Source: Rhizobiaceae bacterium
GTDB lineage: Bacteria; Pseudomonadota; Alphaproteobacteria; Rhizobiales; Rhizobiaceae
NCBI GenBank assembly: GCA_016742175.1
Contig: JACVCH010000022.1
Location: 1 to 64,000, forward strand
Length of the DNA stretch: 64,000 nucleotides
Reading direction: 5' to 3'
Position 1 is the stretch's first letter. Every line of letters starts with the position of its first letter. The position numbers and the translations under genes are program-made. The notes below the pieces were generated by a model. That model was given only the letters and a program-made list of their open reading frames with translations. It was not told the DNA's origin and did no database searches. This document shows positions 8,605 through 16,753 of this stretch, in pieces.

Positions 8605-9912
8605 TCAGGCGGCCGCTTCGCCGTAGGCGATGTTGTCGCCGCCATAGCGACGAACGCGCACATTGGCCTGTTCGGCGTGGCCGACGAACCCTTCGAGCAT
8701 GCAAAGCCGCGAGCAGTAGCGCCCGATCTGCGCGGAGGCCTCGTCGGTGGTCACGCGCTGGTATGTGCAGGTCTTGAGGAACTTGCCGACCCACAGCCCG
8801 CCCGTATAGCGCGCTGCAAGCTTGGTCGGCAGCGTGTGGTTGGTGCCGATGACCTTGTCGCCATAGGCGACATTGGTCCGCTGGCCGAGGAACAGCGCGC
8901 CGTAATTCGTCATGTTCCGGAGGAAATAATCGGGATCGCGCGTCATCACCTGCACGTGCTCGGAGGCGATGCGGTCGGCCTCGCGCACCATCTCCGCCTC
9001 GTCGGCGCACAAAATCACCTGGCCGTATTCCTCCCAGGCCTTCCGCGCCACGGCGGCCGTCGGCAGGATCTGCAGCAGGCGCTCGATCTCCTCCATCGTG
9101 GCGCGCGCCAGCCCGGCGCTTGTGGTCAGGAGGATCGCGGGCGAGTTCGGCCCGTGCTCTGCTTGGCCCAGAAGATCGGTGGCGCAAAGTTCGGCGTCGG
9201 TCGTGTCGTCGGCGATGACGAGGGTCTCTGTCGGCCCGGCGAAGAGATCGATGCCGACCTGCCCGAAGAGCTGCCGCTTGGCCTCGGCCACGAAGGCGTT
9301 GCCCGGCCCGACCAGCATGTCGACCCGTTCGATGGTCTCGGTTCCGAGCGCCATCGCACCGATCGCCTGGACGCCACCGAGGCAGAAGATTTCGTCGGCG
9401 CCGGCGAGGTGCTGCGCCGCGACGATCGCGGCCGCCGGCCGGCCCTTGAAGGGCGGCGCGCAAGTGGCGATGCGCGACACCCCGGCGACCTTGGCCGTGA
9501 TGACCGACATGTGAGCGGAGGCAAGCAGCGGATATTTGCCGCCCGGCACGTAGCAGCCGACGGCGTTCACCGGAATGTTCTTGTGGCCGAGAATGACGCC
9601 CGGAAGCGTCTCGACCTCGATATCGCGGATGGACTCACGCTGGTGCTGGGCGAAATTGCGCACCTGGTCCTGTGCGAAACGGATGTCGTCGAGCTGGCGA
9701 CCCGTCAGATCGCCGAGGCAGGCGTCGATTTCCGCCTTGGTCAGGCGATAGTCCGCTCGATCCCAGCCGTCGAACCGGACGGACATTTCGCGGACCGCCG
9801 CGTCGCCACGCGCCGTAATGTCGGCGAGGATGCCCTCGACGGTCCTGCGGACCTCGCGGTCCGTTTCGATGGCGCTGACCTCGTCGATCCCGCGCTTCAG
9901 ATACTCGGCCAT
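8605..9912 (-). CDS. Histidinol-dehydrogenase-family NAD-dependent alcohol dehydrogenase (HpsN-like group)
   Basis: A 435-residue protein of the histidinol dehydrogenase family, with [17 protein letters not shown], the [11 protein letters not shown] segment, the catalytic Glu-His pair in ASEHVQVM and the C-terminal [11 protein letters not shown]. The family oxidises a primary alcohol through the aldehyde to the acid with NAD and Zn. No histidine biosynthesis gene is nearby. The protein sits between an aldolase and an aminotransferase, so it is probably a catabolic paralogue like HpsN (sulfopropanediol dehydrogenase) rather than the biosynthetic HisD. ATG 9912 has GGGAG 6-7 nt upstream. It lies 37 bp after the aminotransferase gene in the same operon. 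Confidence 0.88.
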   Translation of the reverse strand: MAEYLKRGIDEVSAIETDREVRRTVEGILADITARGDAAVREMSVRFDGWDRADYRLTKAEIDACLGDLTGRQLDDIRFAQDQVRNFAQHQRESIRDIEVETLPGVILGHKNIPVNAVGCYVPGGKYPLLASAHMSVITAKVAGVSRIATCAPPFKGRPAAAIVAAQHLAGADEIFCLGGVQAIGAMALGTETIERVDMLVGPGNAFVAEAKRQLFGQVGIDLFAGPTETLVIADDTTDAELCATDLLGQAEHGPNSPAILLTTSAGLARATMEEIERLLQILPTAAVARKAWEEYGQVILCADEAEMVREADRIASEHVQVMTRDPDYFLRNMTNYGALFLGQRTNVAYGDKVIGTNHTLPTKLAARYTGGLWVGKFLKTCTYQRVTTDEASAQIGRYCSRLCMLEGFVGHAEQANVRVRRYGGDNIAYGEAAA

Positions 9913-9949
9913 TCGCTTCTCCCTTTGCTTTTTTGTACCAGCAGGCAGT

Positions 9950-11149
9950 TCAGGCGGCGGCGCGCAGGCCGGCGCAGGCTTGATGCAGGATCTGCAGCGC
10001 CTCGTCGATATGGCGCTGCTCGACATTCAGCGGCGGCAGGACGCGGACGACGTTGTGGCCGGCCGGCGCCGTCAGGAGCCCATGGTCGCGCAGCGTCGCC
10101 ATAAAGCTCTTGTTGTCGACTCGGCATTTGAGACCGATCAGAAGTCCGGTGCCCCGCACCTCCTCCACGATATCGGGATGGTCGCCCGCGATCGCCTGGA
10201 GCCCGGCGCGGAGTTCTTCGGCCATGCGGCTCACATGTCCGGGCGCACCGTCAGGACCGTCGAGGAAGCCGTCGGCCAGGATGACGTCGAGAAGGGCATT
10301 GCCGACGGCCGCGCCGAGCGGCGAGCCGCCAAGCGTCGAGCCATGGCTGCCCGGAACGACGCAATCGGCGACCTTTGTGACGGCCAGCACCGCGCCGAGC
10401 GGGAAACCAGCGCCGATACCCTTGGCCGCTGCCACGATGTCCGGCTTCACCCCGGCGTTCTCATGCGCGAAGAGGCGGCCGGTTCGCCCGAAACCCGTCT
10501 GCACCTCGTCGAGAACGAGAAGCAGGCCATGCTCGTCGCAAATCGACCGGATTTCACGCAAGATCACGGGCGGAAACGGCCGGACGCCGCCCTCGCCCTG
10601 GATCGGTTCGAGGAACACGGCCGCGGTGTCGGCGCGGATCGCACTTCGCAGCGCGTCCATGTCGGCAAACGGCACACGGTCGAAGCCATCGACGACCGGC
10701 TCATAGCCCTGCGTCAGCTTCGGCTGTCCGCCGGCGGCAATGGCCGCCATCGAGCGGCCGTGAAAACCCTCGTCGAACGTGATGACACGCCAGCGCCCGG
10801 GCTCGTTCGTGCCCTTGAAGTAGCGACGGATCAGCTTCAACGAGAAATCCACGGCCTCGCCGCCCGAATTCGTGAAGAACACGGCGTCGGCGAAACTCGC
10901 ATGGCAGAGACGATCCGCAAGGCGTTCCTGATCGGGAATGCGTACGAGGTTCGAGGCGTGCCACAGCGTCTCGGCTTGGCGGCGCAATGCGTCGACGAGA
11001 ACCGGATGGCAATGGCCGAGGGCATTGACGGCGACGCCGGACAGGAAATCGAGATAGCGGCGGCCGGCACTGTCGAAGAGATAGGCCCCTTCGCCGCGCA
11101 CTGCTTCGAGGTCGATCCGGTTATAGGCCTTCATCAGATGCGGCGTCAC
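9950..11149 (-). CDS. Class III PLP-dependent aminotransferase (ArgD/omega-aminotransferase-like)
   Basis: A 399-residue fold-type I aminotransferase of the acetylornithine/omega-amino-acid group. It shows [15 protein letters not shown] near residue 94, GFHGRS at 128-133, the PLP-contacting Asp214 in [14 protein letters not shown], and the Schiff-base Lys243 in [14 protein letters not shown] chose GTG 11149 over upstream TTG 11167 because GGGAG lies 6 nt before the GTG and the product then begins [13 protein letters not shown], as family members do. The operator motif (11176-11189) lies 27-40 bp before it. As the first gene of the leftward operon it probably removes an amino group from the imported compound or a product. 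The amino donor and acceptor are unknown. Confidence 0.9.
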   Translation of the reverse strand: MTPHLMKAYNRIDLEAVRGEGAYLFDSAGRRYLDFLSGVAVNALGHCHPVLVDALRRQAETLWHASNLVRIPDQERLADRLCHASFADAVFFTNSGGEAVDFSLKLIRRYFKGTNEPGRWRVITFDEGFHGRSMAAIAAGGQPKLTQGYEPVVDGFDRVPFADMDALRSAIRADTAAVFLEPIQGEGGVRPFPPVILREIRSICDEHGLLLVLDEVQTGFGRTGRLFAHENAGVKPDIVAAAKGIGAGFPLGAVLAVTKVADCVVPGSHGSTLGGSPLGAAVGNALLDVILADGFLDGPDGAPGHVSRMAEELRAGLQAIAGDHPDIVEEVRGTGLLIGLKCRVDNKSFMATLRDHGLLTAPAGHNVVRVLPPLNVEQRHIDEALQILHQACAGLRAAA

Positions 11150-11175
11150 GGCGGGCTCCCAAGTCAAAATACGTC

Positions 11176-11189
11176 AGGTTGCCTGACAA
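11176..11189 (-). promoter_or_regulatory. GntR-family operator, copy 3 (AGGTTGCCTGACAA)
   Basis: The motif lies 26 bp before the GTG start of the aminotransferase gene. Here the site is also part of a second, longer palindrome GTCAGG-TTG-CCTGAC. It differs from copies 1 and 2 only at the central base. Confidence 0.72.
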
Positions 11190-11406
11190 TTATCAAAAGC
11201 CCGAAGCGGGCGCAACGACCTTCTTCGATGGCCGACCTGTGTCTGCGCGCCGAACGTCCGCACGCAGCGAAGACGCGTTCGCAGGGCAGCCGCAGCGTTC
11301 GCGCCGCAGCCATCGGTAACCGCTACTTGGATGGGCCCGTGCCGAAAATGCCGCGCACGACCGACCCGGTCGGCACCGCTTGCGTCCGGCCTCGAACTCG
11401 CGTTAT

Positions 11407-11420
11407 TTGTCCGGCAACCT
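11407..11420 (+). promoter_or_regulatory. GntR-family operator, copy 4 (TTGTCCGGCAACCT)
   Basis: The reverse complement reads AGGTTGCCGGACAA, differing from the other copies only at the central base. It lies 29 bp before the ATG of the SDR gene and keeps the same orientation relative to its gene as the other three copies. Confidence 0.72.
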
Positions 11421-11449
11421 AGAAACTTTAGCGCTGGAGCCTTGGGACG

Positions 11450-12241
11450 ATGGATCGACGCATGGGAACGCGGATCGAGGGCATGACGGCCATCGTCACC
11501 GGTGGCGGAACGGGAGTCGGCGCCGCCTGCGCACTCCGGCTGGCGGAAAAGGGCGCGAACGTCGCGATCAACTATAGCCGCAGCGCCGAAGCCGCCGAGG
11601 CGGTGGCGGCCGCATGCCGGGAGCACGGCGCCGACGCGATCGCCATGCGCGCCAACGTCGCCCGCGACGAGGATTGCCGCGCGCTCGTGGCCGCGGCCGC
11701 CGAGCGCTGGGGACGCGTCGACATCCTCGTCAATTCGGCCGGAACGACGCGCTTCATCGCGCATGCGGATCTCGAAGCCGTCAAGCCGGAGGATTTCGAC
11801 GCGATCTTCGGCGTGAACCTCAATGGGCCTTTCCAGATGAGCCGGGCCGTCGCGCCGCACATGCGCGCGCGCGGCGCGGGCGCGATCGTCAACATCTCGT
11901 CGGCGTCGGCTATGACCGGTGCCGGAAGCTCGATCCCCTATGCTGCCTCGAAGGGCGCGCTGAACACGCTGACTCGGTCGCTCGCGCGGGTGCTCGCACC
12001 CGAAATTCGCGTCAACGCCGTCTGTCCCGACTTCATCACCGGCCGCTGGCTGAAGGAAGGCGTCGGCGCCGAACGGCACGATGCGGTCCTCGCCGACGTG
12101 CAGTCGCGCGCCGCGCTCGGCAAGGTCGCGACCCCGGACGACGTCGCCGAGACGGTCTTGTGGTTCATCGAGCAGGCCGGCTTCATCACGGGTGAGACGT
12201 TGCGCATGGATGCCGGCGTCGATCTCGGCCGCGCCGGGTAA
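11450..12241 (+). CDS. Short-chain dehydrogenase/reductase (SDR)
   Basis: A 263-residue classical SDR that oxidises or reduces a hydroxyl/keto group with NAD(P). The cofactor loop TGGGTGVG is at residues 18-25. The structural NNAG motif appears as NSAG. The catalytic Ser lies in NISSASAM, and Tyr and Lys lie in YAASK. The C-terminal GETLRMDAG is typical. ATG 11450 has GGAG/GGGA-type bases upstream; ATG 11462 is an alternative that shortens the protein by four residues. It is the first gene of the rightward unit, preceded by operator copy 4, and is followed after 7 bp by an AtzG-like gene and an amidase. The substrate is not deducible. Confidence 0.92.
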   Translation: MDRRMGTRIEGMTAIVTGGGTGVGAACALRLAEKGANVAINYSRSAEAAEAVAAACREHGADAIAMRANVARDEDCRALVAAAAERWGRVDILVNSAGTTRFIAHADLEAVKPEDFDAIFGVNLNGPFQMSRAVAPHMRARGAGAIVNISSASAMTGAGSSIPYAASKGALNTLTRSLARVLAPEIRVNAVCPDFITGRWLKEGVGAERHDAVLADVQSRAALGKVATPDDVAETVLWFIEQAGFITGETLRMDAGVDLGRAG

Positions 12242-12248
12242 CGCGTCG

Positions 12249-12461
12249 ATGACGAGCCAGACCGATGCCGTCGACCCGGCCAGCGAGCTTGCATTTCTCC
12301 TGCACCACGCCGGCATCACGGTGCCGGCGGATCGGTGGGACGCCGTCCTTGCCGAATATATCGCGTTCAGGCCGCATCTGGCGCTCGTCAACCAGGCGCT
12401 TCTACCGGAGGACGAGCCCGCGCCCGTCATCATGATGCACCCAGCGGTCGGCCGTCCATGA
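12249..12461 (+). CDS. AtzG-like small protein (DUF4089-type) preceding an amidase
   Basis: A 70-residue protein. Its N-terminal half (HHAGITVPADRWDAVLAEYIAF) resembles the AtzG/DUF4089 proteins that form a tight complex with AtzE-type amidases. It is too short to be an enzyme. The stop overlaps the start of the amidase gene by 4 bp (ATGA), which suggests equimolar coupled synthesis of the two partners. A second AtzG-like/amidase pair is at 15104-16697. The assignment rests on size, context and weak sequence similarity recalled from the family; a different adaptor role is possible. Confidence 0.65.
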   Translation: MTSQTDAVDPASELAFLLHHAGITVPADRWDAVLAEYIAFRPHLALVNQALLPEDEPAPVIMMHPAVGRP

Positions 12462-13813
12462 GCCTCGCCGATCTGTCGATCCTCGAACTCGCCCGGCTCC
12501 TGCGGGCCGGATCGGTCTCGTCGCGCGAGATCGTCGCCGATGCGCTTGACCGCATCGCGGAGCGGGACAGACAAATCCACGCCTTTATCCGGGTCGAGGC
12601 CGAAGCGGCGCTCGGCTTCGCTGGCGAATGCGATGCGGAACTGGCGCGCGGCGTCGATCGCGGGCCGCTGCACGGCATACCCTACGCGCTGAAGGACATC
12701 TACGATGTCGCCGGCCTGCCGACGACCTGCCATTCGAAACTGCGCCTCGACGCCATCGCGACCGCCGACAGCGCCGTCGCCGAGCGGTTGCGGCAGGGCG
12801 GCGCAGTGCTGCTCGGCAAGCTCGCGACGCACGAATTCGCTTTCGGAGGACCGAGCTTCGACCTGCCCTTCCCGCCCGCGCGCAATCCGCTCGATCCCGA
12901 CCGCATCACCGGCGGCTCGTCCTCCGGCTCGGCGGCGGCCGTCGCGGCCGGTTTCGTCCGTTTCGCGCCCGGTTCGTGCAGCGGCGGCTCGCTGCGCGGC
13001 CCGGCTGCCTGGTGCGGCGTCGTGGGGTTGAAGCCGACCTATGGCCGCGTCTCGCGCCGCGGCGTCTTCCCGCTGGCATGGACGCTCGATCATTGCGGGC
13101 CGATCGCCCGCACGGTCGAGGATGCGGCGGTCGCGCTGCAGGCGATGGCCGGGCACGACGCCGCCGATCCGGGCAGCGCCGACGTGCCGGTGCCCGATTT
13201 CACCGCCGCGCTCGAGGCCGGGGTGAAGGGTCTGCGGATCGGCGTTCCGCGACACTTCTTCCGCGATCACGCCGGCCTGTCGGACGAAGCATCGGGCGCG
13301 ATCGAGGCGGCGATCGCGCGATTGCGCGCGGCGGACGCGACGGTCGCGGATGTCGAACTGCCCGAGCAGAGGCTCTTCGCCGCATGCGGCCGCGTCGTCA
13401 TGACCGCCGAGATGTTTTCGATCCACCAGGAACACCTGCGCACCCGGCTTGCCGATTACGGACAGGCGACGGTCAACCGTTTCGTTCTGGGCGCGACGGT
13501 GGGCGCTGCCGACTACATCAATGCGCAGCGGCTTCGCAGCAAGCTGAAGGCCGCGGTCGACGAGACTTTCCAGCAATACGACGCCCTCCTCACGGTGATC
13601 TCGCTGTCGACCGCCCCGCGTTTCGACACGGCGCCGAACGCCTCGGCCTGGGGCATCCAGGCCAACGCCTTCAACGTGACCGGCCACCCGGCGATCAGCG
13701 TTCCGGTAGGCCTTGCGGCCGACGGCATGCCGCTGGCCGTCCAGGTGATCGGCCGTGCCTTCGACGAGGCGACGGCGCTACGGATCGCAAAGCATCTCGA
13801 AAGCTGCGCCTGA
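12458..13813 (+). CDS. Amidase-signature hydrolase (AtzE/GatA-like)
   Basis: A 451-residue hydrolase of the amidase-signature family that cleaves a C-N amide or ureide bond. The Ser-cisSer-Lys triad is visible as Lys79 (ALKD), Ser154 (GGSSSGS) and Ser178 (GGSLRGP), with the usual 24-residue spacing between the serines. The conserved Asp/Glu four residues before the nucleophile is Cys174 here (GSCSGGS). GatA itself is excluded by the lack of gatB/gatC and by the AtzG-like partner upstream. It is the last gene of the SDR unit under operator copy 4 and converges on the DadA-like gene, with 13 bp between the stops. The substrate is unknown. Confidence 0.9.
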   Translation: MSLADLSILELARLLRAGSVSSREIVADALDRIAERDRQIHAFIRVEAEAALGFAGECDAELARGVDRGPLHGIPYALKDIYDVAGLPTTCHSKLRLDAIATADSAVAERLRQGGAVLLGKLATHEFAFGGPSFDLPFPPARNPLDPDRITGGSSSGSAAAVAAGFVRFAPGSCSGGSLRGPAAWCGVVGLKPTYGRVSRRGVFPLAWTLDHCGPIARTVEDAAVALQAMAGHDAADPGSADVPVPDFTAALEAGVKGLRIGVPRHFFRDHAGLSDEASGAIEAAIARLRAADATVADVELPEQRLFAACGRVVMTAEMFSIHQEHLRTRLADYGQATVNRFVLGATVGAADYINAQRLRSKLKAAVDETFQQYDALLTVISLSTAPRFDTAPNASAWGIQANAFNVTGHPAISVPVGLAADGMPLAVQVIGRAFDEATALRIAKHLESCA

Positions 13814-13826
13814 CGCGGCGTTCCGG

Positions 13827-15107
13827 TCAGCCAAAGCGCCGGATGGAAAACGGTTCGAGGTCGACTGAAGGTTCGGAGCCCGAAACCAGCGCACCGAGCG
13901 CGCGGCCGGCCGCAGGGCCGTTGATCATGCCGGAAGACGAGAATCCGAACAGGTAGTAGAGCCCCTTCGTGATGCGGGACGCATCGATGATGGGCAGACC
14001 GTCCGGGAGATAGGAGCGGAAACCGCGCCAGACGCTCGTGTCGCTAGTGCGGATGCCGGGCAACACCTTGCCGATATGCGCCAGCATCGTGTCGATCAGG
14101 TCGTGGCGGAACGGCTGGCCCTCGCCGCCGAACTCGTAGATGCCAGCAAGCCGGATCGCGTCCTTCATCGGCGTGATCGCAAACCGGAAATCGATCGGGA
14201 GCAGCGGCCGCTCCAGCGCGACGCCGGGATTGCGCAGCATGACGTGGTAGCCGCCGACCGCCTGATGCGGCACCGCCTCGCCCATGTCGCGCGCAAGGCG
14301 CGCCGAGAACGTGCCTGCGGCCACGACGACCTTGTCGGCCTCGACGATGCCGCCCAGTGTACGAACACCGCTCGCGCGGCCCGCCTGGCTGACGATCGAC
14401 GTGACCGGCTGCCGCAGGAACAAGCCGCCCTGCTCTCGAAATTTGGCGAACAGCCGGCCGATCAGGGCCTGCGGGTCGAGCGTGTGCCGGAAGGCGGGCG
14501 AATAGATGCCGTGCGTGTAGTCGGCACTGACGGAGGGAACGAGCCGCGCGAGATCGGCCCGGCCGACCTTCTCCATCGGCACGCCGAACTCGCGAATCTG
14601 GACGAGCTTGTCCCAATGCGCATCGCGCTCGGCCTCCGAACGATTCAGCGCGACGTTGCCCTTCGCCTCCACGAGATCGCCGATCCCGGCCAGCCGGTCG
14701 AGTTCGTCGTAGAGACCGGCACCCGGCTGGCAAAGGCTGCCCAGCGCCCGCGTGATGCGCGCCACCTTGTCCGGGCCGGCATTGCTCAGCATCCGCAGGA
14801 ACCACGGCGCCATCGTCGGAAAGCGCGACCAGCGGACGTTCAGCGGCGAGGCCGGATTGCGCAGCATCTGCACGAATCCGACCGGCGTCATCCCGGCGAA
14901 AACCGGACGCAGATTGGTGTTGACGACGATGCCGGCATTGCCGAACGAGGCCCCGCCTCCCGGATCGCCCGCATCGACCAGAGCCACCGAGGCGCCGCGC
15001 CGCTGCAGTTCGAGCGCCGCGCAGATGCCTGCAATGCCGGCGCCGATGACGATGCAATCGTACTGGCTGCGTTGCGAGCCTTTGTCGGGAATGATTGTGA
15101 ACGTCAT
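13827..15107 (-). CDS. FAD-dependent oxidoreductase, D-amino-acid dehydrogenase-like
   Basis: A 426-residue DAO-superfamily flavoenzyme. The Rossmann motif GAGIAG is at residues 22-27, with ALVDAGDPGGGASFGNAGI after it, a pattern typical of DadA-like dehydrogenases. The C-terminal half has WRGFRSYLPDGLPIIDAS and a final FGFSSSGM segment, which place FAD in the usual way. It would oxidise an amine or imino acid and pass electrons to the respiratory chain or oxygen. The ATG at 15107 overlaps the stop of the second amidase by 4 bp, making it the terminal gene of the long leftward operon that starts at 22822. An amine released by the amidase is a plausible substrate (inference). Confidence 0.9.
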   Translation of the reverse strand: MTFTIIPDKGSQRSQYDCIVIGAGIAGICAALELQRRGASVALVDAGDPGGGASFGNAGIVVNTNLRPVFAGMTPVGFVQMLRNPASPLNVRWSRFPTMAPWFLRMLSNAGPDKVARITRALGSLCQPGAGLYDELDRLAGIGDLVEAKGNVALNRSEAERDAHWDKLVQIREFGVPMEKVGRADLARLVPSVSADYTHGIYSPAFRHTLDPQALIGRLFAKFREQGGLFLRQPVTSIVSQAGRASGVRTLGGIVEADKVVVAAGTFSARLARDMGEAVPHQAVGGYHVMLRNPGVALERPLLPIDFRFAITPMKDAIRLAGIYEFGGEGQPFRHDLIDTMLAHIGKVLPGIRTSDTSVWRGFRSYLPDGLPIIDASRITKGLYYLFGFSSSGMINGPAAGRALGALVSGSEPSVDLEPFSIRRFG

Positions 15108-16531
15108 GTGTCAGAAGGCCTTTCCTGGCCGGGCAGACCCGGCAATGGTTTCGCTGCCCAGCCGCTGTCCCTTTCGATGACGCGGCAGGCTCGAAGCACG
15201 ACGGCTTCGTCCCAGCGCCGGCCCGCGATCTGGACGGCGAGTGGGAGTCCGTCCGCGCCGAGGCCGACGGGGACGCTGGCGGCCGGATGCCCGGTCACAT
15301 TGAAGGGCGTGGACTGCAATGGCCAGGCGGTCGGCCGCGTCGACATGTCGAGCCGTGGCGCCGTCGTCAGCGACACCGCCGTCAAGATGAGGTCGCATTC
15401 GCCCAAGGCTTCGTCCATGGCGGCGGTGAGCCGGCGCTTGAGTTCGAGCGTAGCGATATAGTCGGCGGCACTGACCGTCGCTCCGATCGCAAAGCGCCGG
15501 GCGGCGACGACGCCATAGTCGGACAGGCGGACTGCGAGATCGTCGCGATGGACGGCGAAGGATTCGGCGGCCAAAAGGACGCGGCCGCAGGCGAGGAAGG
15601 TCTTGTAGTCCGGCAGCGACACGCGCTGGACCTGCGCACCGGCCTTCCGGAGCAATTCCTCGGCCCGCGCGATGCCCTGCCGCGCATCGTCGGTCAGGCT
15701 CGGGTCCGAGGCAAAGAAGTCGTAAGGCACGCCGATCCGCAGTCCTTCGACCCCGTCTTCGAGGCCGGCCGCATAGTCAGCGACCGGGACGTCGACACTG
15801 GACGGGTCTTCGGGATCGTGACCGGCCATGACGGCAAGCGCATGGGCCGCGTCCCGGACCGAACGCGCGAGCGGGCCGCAATGGTCGAGGCTGGGGGCGA
15901 GGGCATAGACGCCGCGCCGGGACACGCGGCCGAAAGTGGGCTTCATGCCGACGACGCCGCACCAGGCCGCCGGTCCCCGTATCGACCCTGCCGTGCAGGT
16001 GCCGGTCGCAACGGGAACGAAGCCCGCCGCAACCGCAGCGCCGGACCCGGAGGATGATCCGCCCGCGGCATGGCCGATGTTCCAGGGGTTGCGCGCCATC
16101 GGCTTCGGCAGGTCTTCGCTCGGCCCGCCCAAAGCGAATTCGAATGTGTCGAGCTTGCCGAGCAGCACGGCGCCGGCCGCGCGAAAGCGCGCCGCGACGG
16201 CGGAATCGCGCTTGGCGACATGATCGCTGCGCAGCCGCGACTGGCAGCCGGTCGGCATTCCGGCGGCGTCGTATATGTCCTTGAGCGCATACGGGATGCC
16301 CTGCAGCGGCCCGCGATCGACGCCGCTCGCGAAGCTGGCGTCCGCCGACCGCGCGCCGGCAAGCGCGGCTTGCGCGTCGAGATGGACGAAGGCGTGGATT
16401 GCGCTGTCGCCGAGCGCGATGCGGTCGAATGCCGCCTGCGTAAGCTGAACGGAGGTGACGGACCCGTCCCTCAGCGCGCGGCCCATCGCATCGGCGCTTC
16501 CGGGCACCGGGTCGGGACGGTCTTCAATCAT
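15104..16531 (-). CDS. Amidase-signature hydrolase, second paralogue (AtzE/GatA-like)
   Basis: A 475-residue amidase. The triad is Lys84, Ser159 and Ser183, again with 24-residue spacing. As in the paralogue at 12458, the acidic residue four before the nucleophile is Cys (Cys179 in GTCTAGS), and GPAAWCGVVG plus DHCGP are shared. Many blocks are near-identical in pattern between the two paralogues, so they are sister copies rather than distant family members. It overlaps the upstream AtzG-like gene by 8 bp and the DadA-like gene by 4 bp. It is part of the CUT1-transporter operon and not of the GntR-operator cluster. The substrate is unknown. Confidence 0.9.
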   Translation of the reverse strand: MIEDRPDPVPGSADAMGRALRDGSVTSVQLTQAAFDRIALGDSAIHAFVHLDAQAALAGARSADASFASGVDRGPLQGIPYALKDIYDAAGMPTGCQSRLRSDHVAKRDSAVAARFRAAGAVLLGKLDTFEFALGGPSEDLPKPMARNPWNIGHAAGGSSSGSGAAVAAGFVPVATGTCTAGSIRGPAAWCGVVGMKPTFGRVSRRGVYALAPSLDHCGPLARSVRDAAHALAVMAGHDPEDPSSVDVPVADYAAGLEDGVEGLRIGVPYDFFASDPSLTDDARQGIARAEELLRKAGAQVQRVSLPDYKTFLACGRVLLAAESFAVHRDDLAVRLSDYGVVAARRFAIGATVSAADYIATLELKRRLTAAMDEALGECDLILTAVSLTTAPRLDMSTRPTAWPLQSTPFNVTGHPAASVPVGLGADGLPLAVQIAGRRWDEAVVLRACRVIERDSGWAAKPLPGLPGQERPSDT

Positions 16532-16697
16532 GGCGGCGGGCAGCCTGCATTCTGGCTTCCTCGCGAACCGTGGCGAGAAATCCGTGCAGGTCGGTGCAGT
16601 CGGACACTGCCTCCTCCAGCCGCTCGGCCGGCCAGTCGATGCCTTCGCGGCGGAAGGCTTCGAGCAGGATGCGGCGAATGTCGGATGGATCGGTCAT
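16524..16697 (-). CDS. AtzG-like small protein (DUF4089-type), second copy
   Basis: A 57-residue, charged, helical protein (MTDPSDIRRILLEAF, then WPAERLEEAV) with the size and pattern of AtzG/DUF4089 partners of AtzE-type amidases. It directly precedes and overlaps the amidase gene by 8 bp, the same arrangement as at 12249-12461 but inverted. The start was chosen at ATG 16697, 56 bp after the solute-binding-protein stop. Similarity to the other AtzG-like copy is limited to the amphipathic first half. The function as an amidase partner is inferred. Confidence 0.65.
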   Translation of the reverse strand: MTDPSDIRRILLEAFRREGIDWPAERLEEAVSDCTDLHGFLATVREEARMQAARRHD

Positions 16698-16753
16698 GTC
16701 ATCTCGCTGGAGAAAATGCGGGACGCGCGCGACGCGGCGCCCCGCCGCATAAA

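Larger units (their letters stand above)
11150..11449. promoter_or_regulatory. Divergent control region with two inverted operator copies
   Basis: This 300-bp gap separates the leftward aminotransferase operon from the rightward SDR-amidase operon. Each side has one copy of the 14-bp motif close to its own gene: 11176-11189 facing left and 11407-11420 facing right, in opposite orientation. The middle 215 bp contain no gene or repeat I recognise. Confidence 0.65.

Noticed and set aside
8605-9912. Annotation as biosynthetic hisD
   Set aside because: No his genes are nearby, and it is embedded in a catabolic operon controlled by the GntR-type motif, so I call only the family.
7912-10104. Plus-strand open frame of 730 codons over the aldolase and dehydrogenase genes
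   Set aside because: It is the antisense of two well-recognised genes. Its composition is that of a high-GC shadow frame and it has no domain.
11174-13687. Minus-strand open frame of 837 codons
   Set aside because: It lies opposite the SDR, AtzG-like and amidase genes, which have clear catalytic motifs in their own frames.
12458-13813. Annotation as gatA (Glu-tRNA amidotransferase subunit)
   Set aside because: There is no gatC or gatB next to it, an AtzG-like gene precedes it instead, and a second paralogue exists nearby.
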